From Flavivirga sp. 57AJ16 (GTDB lineage Bacteria; Bacteroidota; Bacteroidia; Flavobacteriales; Flavobacteriaceae): a stretch of 64,000 nucleotides of DNA. Shown here in pieces: positions 1-6,367 of this stretch. The stretch lies in assembly GCF_028736925.1 (NCBI RefSeq), contig NZ_JAQZAT010000023.1, positions 1-64,000 of the forward strand, in the 5' to 3' direction. The notes beneath the pieces are model-generated. The model was given only the letters and a program-made list of their open reading frames with translations. It was not told where the DNA came from and did no database searches. The position numbers and the translations under genes are program-made. The number at the start of each line of letters is the position of its first letter. Within the stretch, counting starts at the first letter, position 1.

Positions 1-1
1 A

Positions 2-67
2 ATACCCGAATGCAAGGTCAGCCAGCTAGATGAACTTCTTCCCGAAAACTGGAATCCCCGACAATAA
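2..67 (+). CDS. IS66-family transposase, C-terminal fragment
   Basis: This is the last 21 codons of a plus-strand frame that enters from outside the window. It ends QLDELLPENWNPRQ, close to the conserved C-terminal signature of IS66 TnpC proteins (family pattern roughly ELLPWNW). The catalytic DDE domain is not visible because it would lie upstream of base 1. A terminator-like hairpin follows directly, and the element end is 60 bp further on. The call rests on a short motif plus the GTAAG-type terminus. Confidence 0.6.
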   Translation: MPECKVSQLDELLPENWNPRQ

Positions 68-68
68 T

Positions 69-95
69 AAAGCCGAGAAATTTTATCCCGGCTTT
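69..95 (+). terminator. terminator-like hairpin after the IS66 transposase
   Basis: AAAGCCG (69-75) pairs with CGGCTTT (89-95) over a 13-nt loop, followed by T. It lies 2 nt after the transposase stop. Confidence 0.45.
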
Positions 96-123
96 TGAAT
101 TTTATATGCTCAAGCCCGAAGGC

Positions 124-318
124 TTACCCTTTTTCTTCGTATTTATTCCCGTTGAATTCACCTTTGAATGTGATTGAGCTTCCTTTTTTCCAATCTGTCA
201 TAATCTCTGCTCCAAAAAAATATTCCTTCGCTATTTCAGGTCTAATCAATGCTTCCCATATTATTGAAGCCGAAGTGTTTATTTCTATTGAAGATTTAGA
301 TATCAATTGTCTATTCAT
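124..318 (-). pseudogene. AHSA1/START-fold (SRPBCC) protein, truncated by IS66
   Basis: From the likely start MNRQLISKS (318), 64 residues remain. They contain the N-terminal SRPBCC/AHSA1 pattern: ASIIWEALIRPEIAKEYFFG, then DWKKGSSITFKGEFNGNKYEEKG. Family members run to about 140 residues, so roughly half is missing. The frame stops at the TAA of the IS66 terminus, giving a clear insertional truncation. The ATG overlaps the last codons of the upstream membrane-protein gene (stop at 311), so the two were translationally coupled. An in-frame ATG at 366 lies deep inside the upstream gene and is not the likely start. Confidence 0.7.
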
Positions 319-718
319 GTTTGGTTGTTTCCAATTTATACTTTTTAAAAAATGCCATGTAACCAATGACTAGTCCACCAATAATAAAACCAATAGACAT
401 TATCCATGGTACTTGAGCAGGATTATCTGATGATTGAAGGGTCGGTTCAGGCAACATAATGAGGAAAAGCCCCTTCATGAGAAACATAAACCCTAGTAAG
501 GTAACAATGATTTGCAATGCATTTTTCCACAAAAAATGATTGACAAGAATTGTCATTCCGATAAAAAAATGAACCATTCCTGAGAGATTGATTAAAACAG
601 GATCAGTTCCTTGATGAGAAATCATTTGCGAATAATATTCACTTGAGGTTAAGAATCCCACTCCAGTAACAATCAAATATGCTGCTACTATTTTTCCAAT
701 CTTGTTTGTTGTTTCCAT
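311..718 (-). CDS. small integral membrane protein, unknown function
   Basis: The product is about 135 residues (start METTNKIGK; an ATG two codons earlier, at 724, is also possible). It has four hydrophobic segments: near residues 8-25, 45-65 (GMVHFFIGMTILV), 70-92 and 108-128, then a charged tail FKKYKLETTKHE. I do not recognise a named family. It sits upstream of and overlaps the broken AHSA1 gene, and follows a decayed alpha/beta hydrolase on the same strand. These three probably formed one small transcription unit or cassette. DoxX-like or DUF-type membrane proteins often travel with AHSA1 proteins in Bacteroidota, but that is only context. Confidence 0.6.
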   Translation of the reverse strand: METTNKIGKIVAAYLIVTGVGFLTSSEYYSQMISHQGTDPVLINLSGMVHFFIGMTILVNHFLWKNALQIIVTLLGFMFLMKGLFLIMLPEPTLQSSDNPAQVPWIMSIGFIIGGLVIGYMAFFKKYKLETTKHE

Positions 719-737
719 ATACATTGTTGCTATATTT

Positions 738-895
738 TCATTTCAAAAACTCATTTATAAATGATGATTGCTTACTGATTAAATGGTCTTTATCTCCTTT
801 TACAACGGGATTTTTTGAGGATTTCCGATTTCTTCATAATATATTTTAGCAGAATCAATTTCTACAAATGTTTCTGATTTGTGGTTGAATATCAT
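738..895 (-). pseudogene. alpha/beta hydrolase remnant with large internal deletion
   Basis: The minus strand from ATG at 895 reads MIFNHKSETFVEIDSAKIYYEEIGNP and then stops. This is the usual N-terminus of an alpha/beta-fold hydrolase (beta-1/beta-2, before the oxyanion-hole loop). Shifting one frame, the remaining bases read VVKGDKDHLI...FINEFLK and stop at 738. That matches the C-terminal strand of the same fold (VxGxxD) and a final helix. The nucleophile elbow and cap are absent, so the gene has lost its middle by deletion plus frameshift. Confidence 0.6.
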
Positions 896-920
896 TGTTT
901 TATGTTCTTCTTTAATTATC

Positions 921-1040
921 TCCAACGTGTTTATATGGTTTGTTGCGTGCTTTAAGCACTTAATTTAGCAAATACAAACCGAATAGAAGTCCGAGAGGAC
1001 TTTCAGAAATAGGCGAGAACAAGCAATTACTTATAGTCAT
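921..1040 (+). repeat. attC-like cassette-boundary repeat, copy A
   Basis: An about 120-bp imperfect palindrome begins CCAACGTGTTTATATGG and ends AAGCAATTACTTATAGTCAT. Its arms pair: TTTATATGGTTTGTTGCGTG against the complement of CAAGCAATTACTTATAG. The interior (AATTTAGCAAATACAAACCG...GGCGAGAAC) is shared almost base for base with the copy at 3831-3958. It abuts the stop codon of marC (1037-1039), so it lies at the 3' end of that minus-strand gene, the position expected for an integron attC site. Confidence 0.6.
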
Positions 1041-1645
1041 TTTCCAAAGTAACTCGTAATTCCACTTAAAATGCTTTGTACAGCATACGAAGCTAAAATC
1101 AGGCCCATAATTTTACTTATGACAGTAATTCCATAATCTCCAATTCGCTTTTGTAAATGATTTGCCCCTAAAAGGATAAGGCAAGTAATTCCAATAACTA
1201 GTAAAACTATTCCAGTTGTGATTGATTGTTGTTGTATTGTGTAAATGTGATTATCTGTCATTAAAACAACTGCCATAATTGCTCCTGGTGATGCTATGGA
1301 AGGAATAGCAATCGGAAATATTGTAACGTGTTTGTAGTCCGTAATTCGATTTTTTTCCAGTTCAGGTTTTCCATCTCCGAATATCATTGTTAATGCAAAT
1401 AAAAATAGAATTACTCCGCCTGAAATTTGGAAAGCGTCAAGTGATACAGACATTCCTTCTAAAATCAGTTGTCCAATTACGATGAAAAATAAAAGTATCA
1501 GAAAAGCTATTACTGATGCTCGGATTGCAATTTTCTTCTTATGGCGTAAATCAAATTCTTTAGTCGCCTCAAGATATACAGGAATTGTTCCAATGGGGTC
1601 AATTACAGCAAAAACGAAAAATATTGTCGTTAAAATATCAACCAT
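1037..1645 (-). CDS. MarC family integral membrane protein
   Basis: The product is 202 residues, the normal MarC/UPF0056 length, with about six hydrophobic helices. Recognisable MarC segments are the N-terminal FFVFAVIDPIGTIPVYL, the mid-protein ISGGVILFLFALTMIFGD, and PIAIPSIASPGAIMAVVLM. MarC proteins are inner-membrane proteins of unclear transport function; the old link to multiple antibiotic resistance is not firmly established. The start codon lies directly after the stop of the DUF3124 lipoprotein gene, so the two are probably cotranscribed. The stop codon is inside attC-like copy A. Confidence 0.88.
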   Translation of the reverse strand: MVDILTTIFFVFAVIDPIGTIPVYLEATKEFDLRHKKKIAIRASVIAFLILLFFIVIGQLILEGMSVSLDAFQISGGVILFLFALTMIFGDGKPELEKNRITDYKHVTIFPIAIPSIASPGAIMAVVLMTDNHIYTIQQQSITTGIVLLVIGITCLILLGANHLQKRIGDYGITVISKIMGLILASYAVQSILSGITSYFGK

Positions 1646-2155
1646 TTAATTAATTCGTTTAGCTTTAGTTGTGAAAGATAAACCTTGTTGTCCCATAGTC
1701 GAAGTCATTATTCCCTCAAATAAAGGTTCTGGACAGTTTTTAGGGATTTTCCATTCCAGAATAAAGTTTGAACCTGTTCCTCCAGAAACGTCAAGTTCGT
1801 CAATTATAATCTCTGTAGTTTCCATAGGTGCCAAAAAAATTGGATAATCAAAATATTTTCTAACCGATTTTCCGTGAGTATCATAATATTCAGCTCTCAA
1901 TAGATAAATAGTGTCTAGTTCACTTATATTTCTCATACTTATCATTGAAGTTAAGTTGTGAGTTCTATGTTCTGTATTGCTATAAATTTGTGAATAAACT
2001 GATAGATAAGATTTTCCAAATTCAAGCGAATCTTTTGAGGTTAGATTAACTGCTCGTTTTGACCAATTTTCAGGGTTTATAGAACTGATTTCCTTCTTTT
2101 CGTTGCAACTAAAAAGAAGAACAATTAATAATGTGCTTAAATATTTTATTTTCAT
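1646..2155 (-). CDS. DUF3124 lipoprotein
   Basis: The product is 169 residues. It begins with a lipoprotein signal peptide (MKIKYLSTLLIVLLFSCNE; lipobox LLFSC with Cys17). The remainder matches the DUF3124 pattern as I know it: YSQIY, LTSMISMRNI, AEYYDTHGKSVRKYFDYPIFLAPMETTE, then GGTGSNFILEW and GIMTSTMGQQGLSF. The function of this domain is unknown, and the protein is expected to be membrane-anchored. It lies immediately upstream of marC on the same strand with no repeat between them, which suggests a two-gene cassette. Confidence 0.75.
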   Translation of the reverse strand: MKIKYLSTLLIVLLFSCNEKKEISSINPENWSKRAVNLTSKDSLEFGKSYLSVYSQIYSNTEHRTHNLTSMISMRNISELDTIYLLRAEYYDTHGKSVRKYFDYPIFLAPMETTEIIIDELDVSGGTGSNFILEWKIPKNCPEPLFEGIMTSTMGQQGLSFTTKAKRIN

Positions 2156-2183
2156 TTCAGTACAGCGTTTTGTTCAAATGTAT

Positions 2184-2310
2184 GGTAACGTTTATGTGTA
2201 AGGATAGTTGCGTGTGCAAGCAGCTAACTTACAAAAATGGAACTAACCAGAGGGAAATCCGTAGGATTTTCCAAGTAGGCGAGAACCAAGCAATTATTTT
2301 TATATATTGT
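2184..2310 (+). repeat. attC-like repeat, copy D, interrupted by a group II intron
   Basis: GGTAACGTTTATGTGTAAGG, GTTGCGTG, then CAAGTAGGCGAGAACC and AAGCAATTATTTTTATATATTGT follow the same order as copies A and B. The last bases of the repeat appear to resume after the intron at 2763 as TGTGGC. Rejoining 2310 to 2763 gives TATTGTTGTGGC, a terminal GTTGTGGC box that pairs with the left-end type GCCACAAC seen in copy B. It lies at the 3' end of the minus-strand serine hydrolase. Confidence 0.55.
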
Positions 2311-2762
2311 GTGTGCCCAGCATGGGCATCTTTCTCTTAGGTGAAAGTAAGAAATTAATCTAGAGGGAGCAAGTCCTTTATGCCCAGGAGTCACGTCTTG
2401 AAGCATTAGTAAGTCGCAAGGGTGAAAACCGTGAGGTATTATTAGAAGGAAGCGAGACTACAAAGTTCGGTACTGACCCAGAGTCAAGCTCAGGACAGGC
2501 CAAGCAGAAACCGTATACAGAGGCATAATGAACGAGTTGTGTTAAAAGCACATAGGACACACGAGTAAAGAAGGGCTGAACGTAATTATCTTCAAAGTTC
2601 GCATAGGAACACTAGTTGTAGCCTATGCTTAAACTAGAAGATGGCACTAAGGGTGAAAACAGCTTTGGTGTGATGATTTACGAACCGCCGAATATGAGGC
2701 CTGTACGCTGAGAGGTGTGAGAGTCATAGTGGAGACTTTAAGTCGTCACCCGTCTACTCGAC
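2311..2762 (+). ncRNA. ORF-less group II intron (ribozyme remnant)
   Basis: The 5' end GTGTGCCCAGCATGGGC matches the GUGYG start and domain I opening of bacterial group II introns. Next come GGTGAAAGTAAG, GTAAGTCGCAAGGGTGAAAACC and AGGAAGCGAG, typical domain I pieces. GAACCGCCG...GAGAGGTGTGAGAG is the domain V area. A domain VI-like hairpin follows (GGAGACT/AGTCGTC, 2731-2747), ending CTCGAC with the expected 3' pyrimidine. The length is about 450 nt with no reverse-transcriptase frame, so it can move only in trans, if at all. Domain V pairing is imperfect, so splicing competence is doubtful. It is antisense to the serine hydrolase cassette. Confidence 0.7.
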
Positions 2763-3804
2763 TGTGGCTAGTTTTTTCGCTCAATATTTTTACTATTCTA
2801 TTATACATTATTTCTGATAAACTCCAATTGTAGCCGTCAAAGTCGACTGTATTTGTAAATTGAATAATTACAGTATCTATGTCCTTGTGGTATTTGGCAA
2901 TTGTTTGATAGCCTGGAATTAGTCCTGTATGTTCATATTTGTATATTGAATTATAAATTTCTTGTTCTTTTTTATCTTTAAATACAGAACCATCATTTAA
3001 AGCTCGAATAAATTTACCCAAATCTTCTGCAGTTGCTAACATAACTCCATTGTCGTCCATTTTTAAGTCATTTTCATATCCGACATAATATCCACTCATT
3101 ACATCATCGGTATCGACTTCGTGAATTGAGCCATAAGTGTTATTAAGATTTAGAGGTTTTAAAATAGTTTCTTTGATGTATTGAAATTTTGTTAATTCTG
3201 ACGACTTTTCTATTAGTTGAGAGAGTAATAAGTAATTCGTGTTGCTATATTCAAAATCTTCATTAGGTTCAAAATTGGCTGGTAAATCTAGAACTAATTC
3301 AAGTCGTTCTTTGTCGTTTTGTTTGGGGTGAACCCAATAATTTTTCGTGTCTGTATAATTCGGAATTCCGCTACGGTTTTGTACCATCATTCTCAAGGTA
3401 ATTCTGTCCGCGTTTTCTATCCGTCCAACGAGTTCTGGAAAGTAATCTGCAAGTGTTTTGTCTAAAGATAAGCGCCTATCAGTTACCAATTTAGTAATAG
3501 CAAGTGCTGTATATAGCTTGCTAACACTAGCAATTTTAAATAGGGAATTAGGGTCAGTAGGTGTTTTATTCTCTCTATTCTTGTAGCCTGAAGTGAAATA
3601 TTCTTTCTTATTGTCTTTTTTATCTATATAAACAATTATTCCGTCAAATCCATAATCAGTCGCTTTATTTACTTGCTGCTGAACTGTTTCGGGTAAAGGA
3701 GCTATCCAGGCTTTTAATATTGGCCAAGGAACAAAGTATAAAGATATAATCGTCCCAACAAGCAACAATGCTCTAATTATTTGTTTTGATTTTGTTTTAG
3801 TCAT
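2746..3804 (-). CDS. serine beta-lactamase-like hydrolase (class C / DD-peptidase fold)
   Basis: The product is 352 residues. An N-terminal membrane anchor lies at about 8-28 (IIRALLLVGTIISLYFVPW). The penicillin-binding-like catalytic set is visible: S93-V-S-K96 (nucleophile and general base), Y186-S-N188, and EHTG near residue 297. The family (PF00144) includes esterases, D-aminopeptidases and class C beta-lactamases; the substrate cannot be told. The last five codons (SRVDG and stop) come from the 3' end of the group II intron. Without the intron the frame would read ...KTSHNNI and stop 9 nt into the attC-like repeat. Confidence 0.85.
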   Translation of the reverse strand: MTKTKSKQIIRALLLVGTIISLYFVPWPILKAWIAPLPETVQQQVNKATDYGFDGIIVYIDKKDNKKEYFTSGYKNRENKTPTDPNSLFKIASVSKLYTALAITKLVTDRRLSLDKTLADYFPELVGRIENADRITLRMMVQNRSGIPNYTDTKNYWVHPKQNDKERLELVLDLPANFEPNEDFEYSNTNYLLLSQLIEKSSELTKFQYIKETILKPLNLNNTYGSIHEVDTDDVMSGYYVGYENDLKMDDNGVMLATAEDLGKFIRALNDGSVFKDKKEQEIYNSIYKYEHTGLIPGYQTIAKYHKDIDTVIIQFTNTVDFDGYNWSLSEIMYNRIVKILSEKTSHSRVDG

Positions 3805-3830
3805 TCAAATTCTGTATAGTTTTTCAATTA

Positions 3831-3958
3831 GCCACAACGTGTTTAAGATTAGTTGCGTTGTTTAAGCACCTAATTTAGCAAATACAAACCGAATAGAAGT
3901 CCGAGAGCACTTTCAGAAATAGGCGAGAACAAGCAATTACTTATAGCTATTGGCAACA
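3831..3958 (+). repeat. attC-like cassette-boundary repeat, copy B
   Basis: It starts GCCACAACGTGTTTAAG and ends CTTATAGCTATTGGCAACAG. Terminal boxes GCCACAAC and TTGGCAAC are roughly complementary, and the interior is almost identical to copy A from TTTAAGCAC to AAGCAATTACTTATAG. It lies 27 bp upstream of the hydrolase start and about 80 bp from the 3' end of the doxX gene, in the same orientation as copies A, C and D. Confidence 0.6.
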
Positions 3959-4037
3959 GTTTTTTTACTTGTATTTCGTTTCTATAAATTCCGAATCTCC
4001 AATAACACTATTTTCAGTTTGGAATGAACAGAACTTA

Positions 4038-4433
4038 TTATTCTTTATCAACCGAATATTTTCCAGCTCCTGTTAGAAATATCACGACAAAGGCTATTAA
4101 AAATAATAAAGCATGTTCTTTGGTTGCTAAATCATCTTTGGCGTGTATTATAAATGCAGCTACTAACATAGTAATTGCAGAAGGAATTGCAGCCCATTTT
4201 GTTTTAAAACCTATAATTAACATAATTGGAGCGACAACTTCTCCAATAAGTGCCAAAATTAAGGATATTGTAGCGCCCACACCTATGGGGTCACCAAAAT
4301 CGGAAGGGTTTGATAACATACTTATTTTTGGAATTCCGTGGGTAAGCATAAAGCCACCAAAGCCAACTCTTAATATTAAAAGTGCCAAATCATTAAAGTT
4401 TTTTTTCATCATTGTAAAATTTATTAAATTCAT
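4038..4433 (-). CDS. DoxX family membrane protein
   Basis: The product is 131 residues with four predicted membrane helices. It carries the DoxX N-terminal pattern LALLILRVGFGGFMLTHGIPKI, followed by GVGATISLILALIGEVVAPIMLIIGF and ITMLVAAFIIHAKDD. DoxX-like proteins are small inner-membrane proteins linked to redox or thiol homeostasis in some bacteria; the role here is unknown. Translation may begin at MKKNFNDLA or MMKKNFN (about 4409-4412) rather than at 4433. It occupies its own cassette between copy B and the second intron remnant. Confidence 0.82.
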   Translation of the reverse strand: MNLINFTMMKKNFNDLALLILRVGFGGFMLTHGIPKISMLSNPSDFGDPIGVGATISLILALIGEVVAPIMLIIGFKTKWAAIPSAITMLVAAFIIHAKDDLATKEHALLFLIAFVVIFLTGAGKYSVDKE

Positions 4434-4693
4434 CTTGGGAGATTAGTACTTATTGTTGTCAACGGCAGTCTGTCTTAAAACTACCAATTAAAGTTTAAAT
4501 ATAGATTAAAAAGTAAAGGCAAACAAAGAATAATTGTACGATAAGAATCTACGCTTAAAAAAGGTGTACAACGCAGATATTTCCTTTTTTAAAGCCAAAA
4601 CACAGGTTTTAAGGCTTATTAAAGGCAGGATATTAACTATTTTTAGGTTGAACAGCCTTCTCAGATTATAAGCAATGGCTATTTCAATTTGGT

Positions 4694-4774
4694 GAACCGC
4701 CGTATACGAGATCCGTATGTGCGGTGGTGTGTGAGGTACAGTGGCGACTTTAAGTCGTCACCCGTTTACACGAT
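4694..4774 (+). ncRNA. group II intron 3' end (domains V-VI), 5'-truncated
   Basis: GAACCGCCGTATACG...CCGTATGTGCGGTGG forms a plausible domain V hairpin. GTGTGTGAGGTACAGT follows, then a domain VI hairpin GGCGACT/AGTCGTC (4743-4759) and the end ACCCGTTTACACGAT. The last 40 bases are nearly identical to the 3' end of the intron at 2311-2762, so both belong to one intron family. Between the doxX start and 4694 I see no intact 5' half and no maturase frame. The downstream flank TGGCAATAG resembles the right end of attC-like copy B. Confidence 0.6.
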
Positions 4775-4815
4775 TGGCAATAGTTTTTAAAATTTAACAT
4801 CAAATTGTAAGGTTG

Positions 4816-4833
4816 TTTCGTTTATTTCGTTTA
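4816..4833 (+). promoter_or_regulatory. tandem 9-bp direct repeat upstream of the toxin-antitoxin operon
   Basis: TTTCGTTTA occurs twice head to tail, 33 bp before the antitoxin start, followed by a GAGTTAACTA palindrome. This is a candidate operator for autoregulation by the HTH antitoxin; the role is inferred. Confidence 0.3.
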
Positions 4834-4865
4834 ATATTGTATAGAGTTAACTAAAAACAGCGACA

Positions 4866-5321
4866 ATGGAAACTTATAATAATATTAATAAACCGTCAAA
4901 AGATGAGCAAAAATTAGCTCTAGAATCCTATGATGCTTTAGCTTCTGTAATTGAACAGTTGAAGTCAGAAAACCCAGAGATTGAAATTGAAGAAACAGAG
5001 GAGAGGATAAAAATCCCTTTAAGTGCTTTAAAATTTTTGGGTGATATATTAAAGGCAATGGGCCAAGGAAAACCATTTTCTTTAGTTCCTGTAGCTACAG
5101 AAGTTACAACTCAAAAAGCCGCTGAAATAATTGGTTGTTCAAGGCCTCATTTAGTTAAGTTGCTTGAAGAAGGTCAGATAGAATATACTAAAGTTGGAAA
5201 ACATAGAAGGGTTAAGTTCGAAGATGTTATGAGATATAAAAAGAGAATGAAGAAAATTCAGAAACAAAACATTATTGATATAATGAAGTCGGACGAAGAA
5301 TTAGGAATTTATGATTCATAG
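4866..5321 (+). CDS. excisionase-type HTH protein, putative antitoxin
   Basis: The product is 151 residues. The N-terminal half is acidic and helical without a recognised fold. Residues about 78-125 form a MerR/excisionase-like helix-turn-helix: TTQKAAEIIGCSRPHLVKLL, then the wing GKHRRVKFEDVMRYKKRM. The gene overlaps the PIN-domain gene by 11 bp (ATGATTCATAG), an arrangement typical of toxin-antitoxin pairs. It probably binds its own promoter and neutralises the PIN nuclease. Excisionase-HTH/PIN pairs are known as chromosomal toxin-antitoxin modules, and such modules are frequent in integron cassette arrays. Confidence 0.75.
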   Translation: METYNNINKPSKDEQKLALESYDALASVIEQLKSENPEIEIEETEERIKIPLSALKFLGDILKAMGQGKPFSLVPVATEVTTQKAAEIIGCSRPHLVKLLEEGQIEYTKVGKHRRVKFEDVMRYKKRMKKIQKQNIIDIMKSDEELGIYDS

Positions 5322-5874
5322 TGTAAGATTTAAATGTGTTTTAGATACTAATGTAATTTATCCAATCGAAATTAGGGATTTATTATTTTGGTTCGCTTAT
5401 TATGAATTGTTTACTCCAAAATGGAGTGAACATATTTTTAATGAGTGGAGAGATGTAATGATAAGAAAGGGGATAAGCGAAGATGAAGCTAATAAAAGAG
5501 TTGAAAAAGCAAATATAGCTTTCCCAGATGCTTTAGTTACCAATTATTCTGGCTTGATTAATAGTTTGGAATTACCTGACCCTAAAGATAGGCACGTTCT
5601 TGCAGCAGCAATTAAGACAAACGCAAATGTCATTGTTACAAATAATATTAAAGATTTTCCCAAAGATTATTTAGCTTCTTTTGGATTAACAGCGAAAACG
5701 GCTGATGATTTTTTAACAGACATAATTGATTTAAATCCGGAGCAAGCAGTTAAAGCATTTAAGCAATTGGTATTAAATAGAAGAAATCCAGATTTGGATG
5801 AATTTCAAGTTTTAGATATTTTAAGAAATAGAGGTTTGAAAGATACTACCGATTTTCTACATTCTCAATTGTAG
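5311..5874 (+). CDS. PIN-domain ribonuclease, putative toxin
   Basis: The product is 187 residues. The PIN core is recognisable by the first acidic motif CVLDTNVIYP near the N-terminus. A central ELPDPKDRHVLAAAIKTNA follows, with conserved acidic D residues, and then IVTNNIKDFP. PIN toxins are Mg-dependent RNases that cleave tRNA, rRNA or mRNA; the target here is unknown. The C-terminal extension of about 60 residues (LTDIIDLNPEQAVKAFKQLV onward) goes beyond a minimal VapC of about 130 residues. It is translationally coupled to the upstream HTH gene. An attC-like repeat begins 11 bp after the stop. Confidence 0.78.
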   Translation: MIHSVRFKCVLDTNVIYPIEIRDLLFWFAYYELFTPKWSEHIFNEWRDVMIRKGISEDEANKRVEKANIAFPDALVTNYSGLINSLELPDPKDRHVLAAAIKTNANVIVTNNIKDFPKDYLASFGLTAKTADDFLTDIIDLNPEQAVKAFKQLVLNRRNPDLDEFQVLDILRNRGLKDTTDFLHSQL

Positions 5875-5884
5875 TCAAATTATT

Positions 5885-5974
5885 GCCAACGTGTTTATGG
5901 TTTGTTGCGTGGTTTAAGCACCTAATTTAGCAAATAAAAACTTTCGTAAGTAGGCTAGAAATAGCAATAAACTA
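5885..5974 (+). repeat. attC-like repeat, copy C (short form)
   Basis: GCCAACGTGTTTATGGTTTG, TTGCGTGGTTTAAGCACC and TAATTTAGCAAATA match copies A and B. The interior is then shorter, and the right arm is TAGCAATAAACTAAG, which pairs with GTTTATGGTTTGTTGC. It is in the same orientation as the other copies although the adjacent toxin-antitoxin pair is on the plus strand, so that pair would be inverted within its cassette. Confidence 0.55.
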
Positions 5975-6059
5975 AGAGGCTTTTAGTGATCAAAATAAGC
6001 TAATCAAAAACTAATATATATTAGTATAATTCTTGTTCTAGAAAATAGAAAATTGGTTA

Positions 6060-6083
6060 AAAAGGAGCTAAAAAACTCCTTTT
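6060..6083 (+). terminator. hairpin, possible terminator of the toxin-antitoxin operon
   Basis: AAAAGGAG (6060-6067) pairs perfectly with CTCCTTTT (6076-6083) around an 8-nt A-rich loop. It could act in either direction. Confidence 0.4.
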
Positions 6084-6146
6084 GAACTATTTCATAGGGC
6101 TTGTGCAACGATTACCGGTGTTGTAGCAAGTTTGGTGTAGACTAAA

Positions 6147-6367
6147 CTATTATTTTACTGATAAATTTTTTACAGAATTCCTCTATTCTCCAAGCAGAAA
6201 GTTCTTTGATTTGCTTCTTGGCTTCTTTGTCAAAAATAACTTTATCATAAATCTTTTTTAGAGACATGTATGTAAATCATTGTTGTTTTTGGTTGGTATG
6301 ACCTAATAATTCTTGAAGTATCTTAAATCAATACCATTTTCTAATAAATGGGTTGCGTAGCTATGTC
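6147..6367 (-). pseudogene. tyrosine recombinase (integrase), decayed C-terminal end
   Basis: The minus strand reads RHSYATHLLENGIDLRYF, which is box II of tyrosine recombinases (RHxxATHLLExGxDLRxxQ). A frameshift or stop breaks the next motif: bases for LLGHTNQK can be read in another frame, followed by an IYIHVSLKK-like end where THVS usually closes the domain. A 41-codon frame (MSLKKIYDKVIF...) covers the tail. The conserved R and first H of box II are present, but the catalytic Tyr region is damaged. The 5' part is cut off by the MITE at 6368. Confidence 0.6.

Larger units (their letters stand above)
1..127 (+). mobile_element. right end of an IS66-family insertion sequence
   Basis: The window opens inside an element whose last reading frame (2-67) ends like an IS66 TnpC transposase. 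The element appears to end with GGCTTAC at 121-127, which read from outside is GTAAGCC; IS66-family terminal inverted repeats typically begin GTAAG. The gene to the right (minus strand, 128-318) is cut exactly here, and its stop codon TAA is supplied by the IS terminus. IS66 elements make 8-bp target duplications; the candidate duplication is 128-135, but the left end lies outside the window, so this is untested. Confidence 0.65.

Noticed and set aside
2131-2560. Short frames on both strands over the attC-like repeat and intron
   Set aside because: They lie in RNA and palindromic sequence with no coding signature.
4024-4446. 140-codon plus-strand frame opposite doxX
   Set aside because: It is the complement of the DoxX gene, whose protein family is recognisable on the minus strand.
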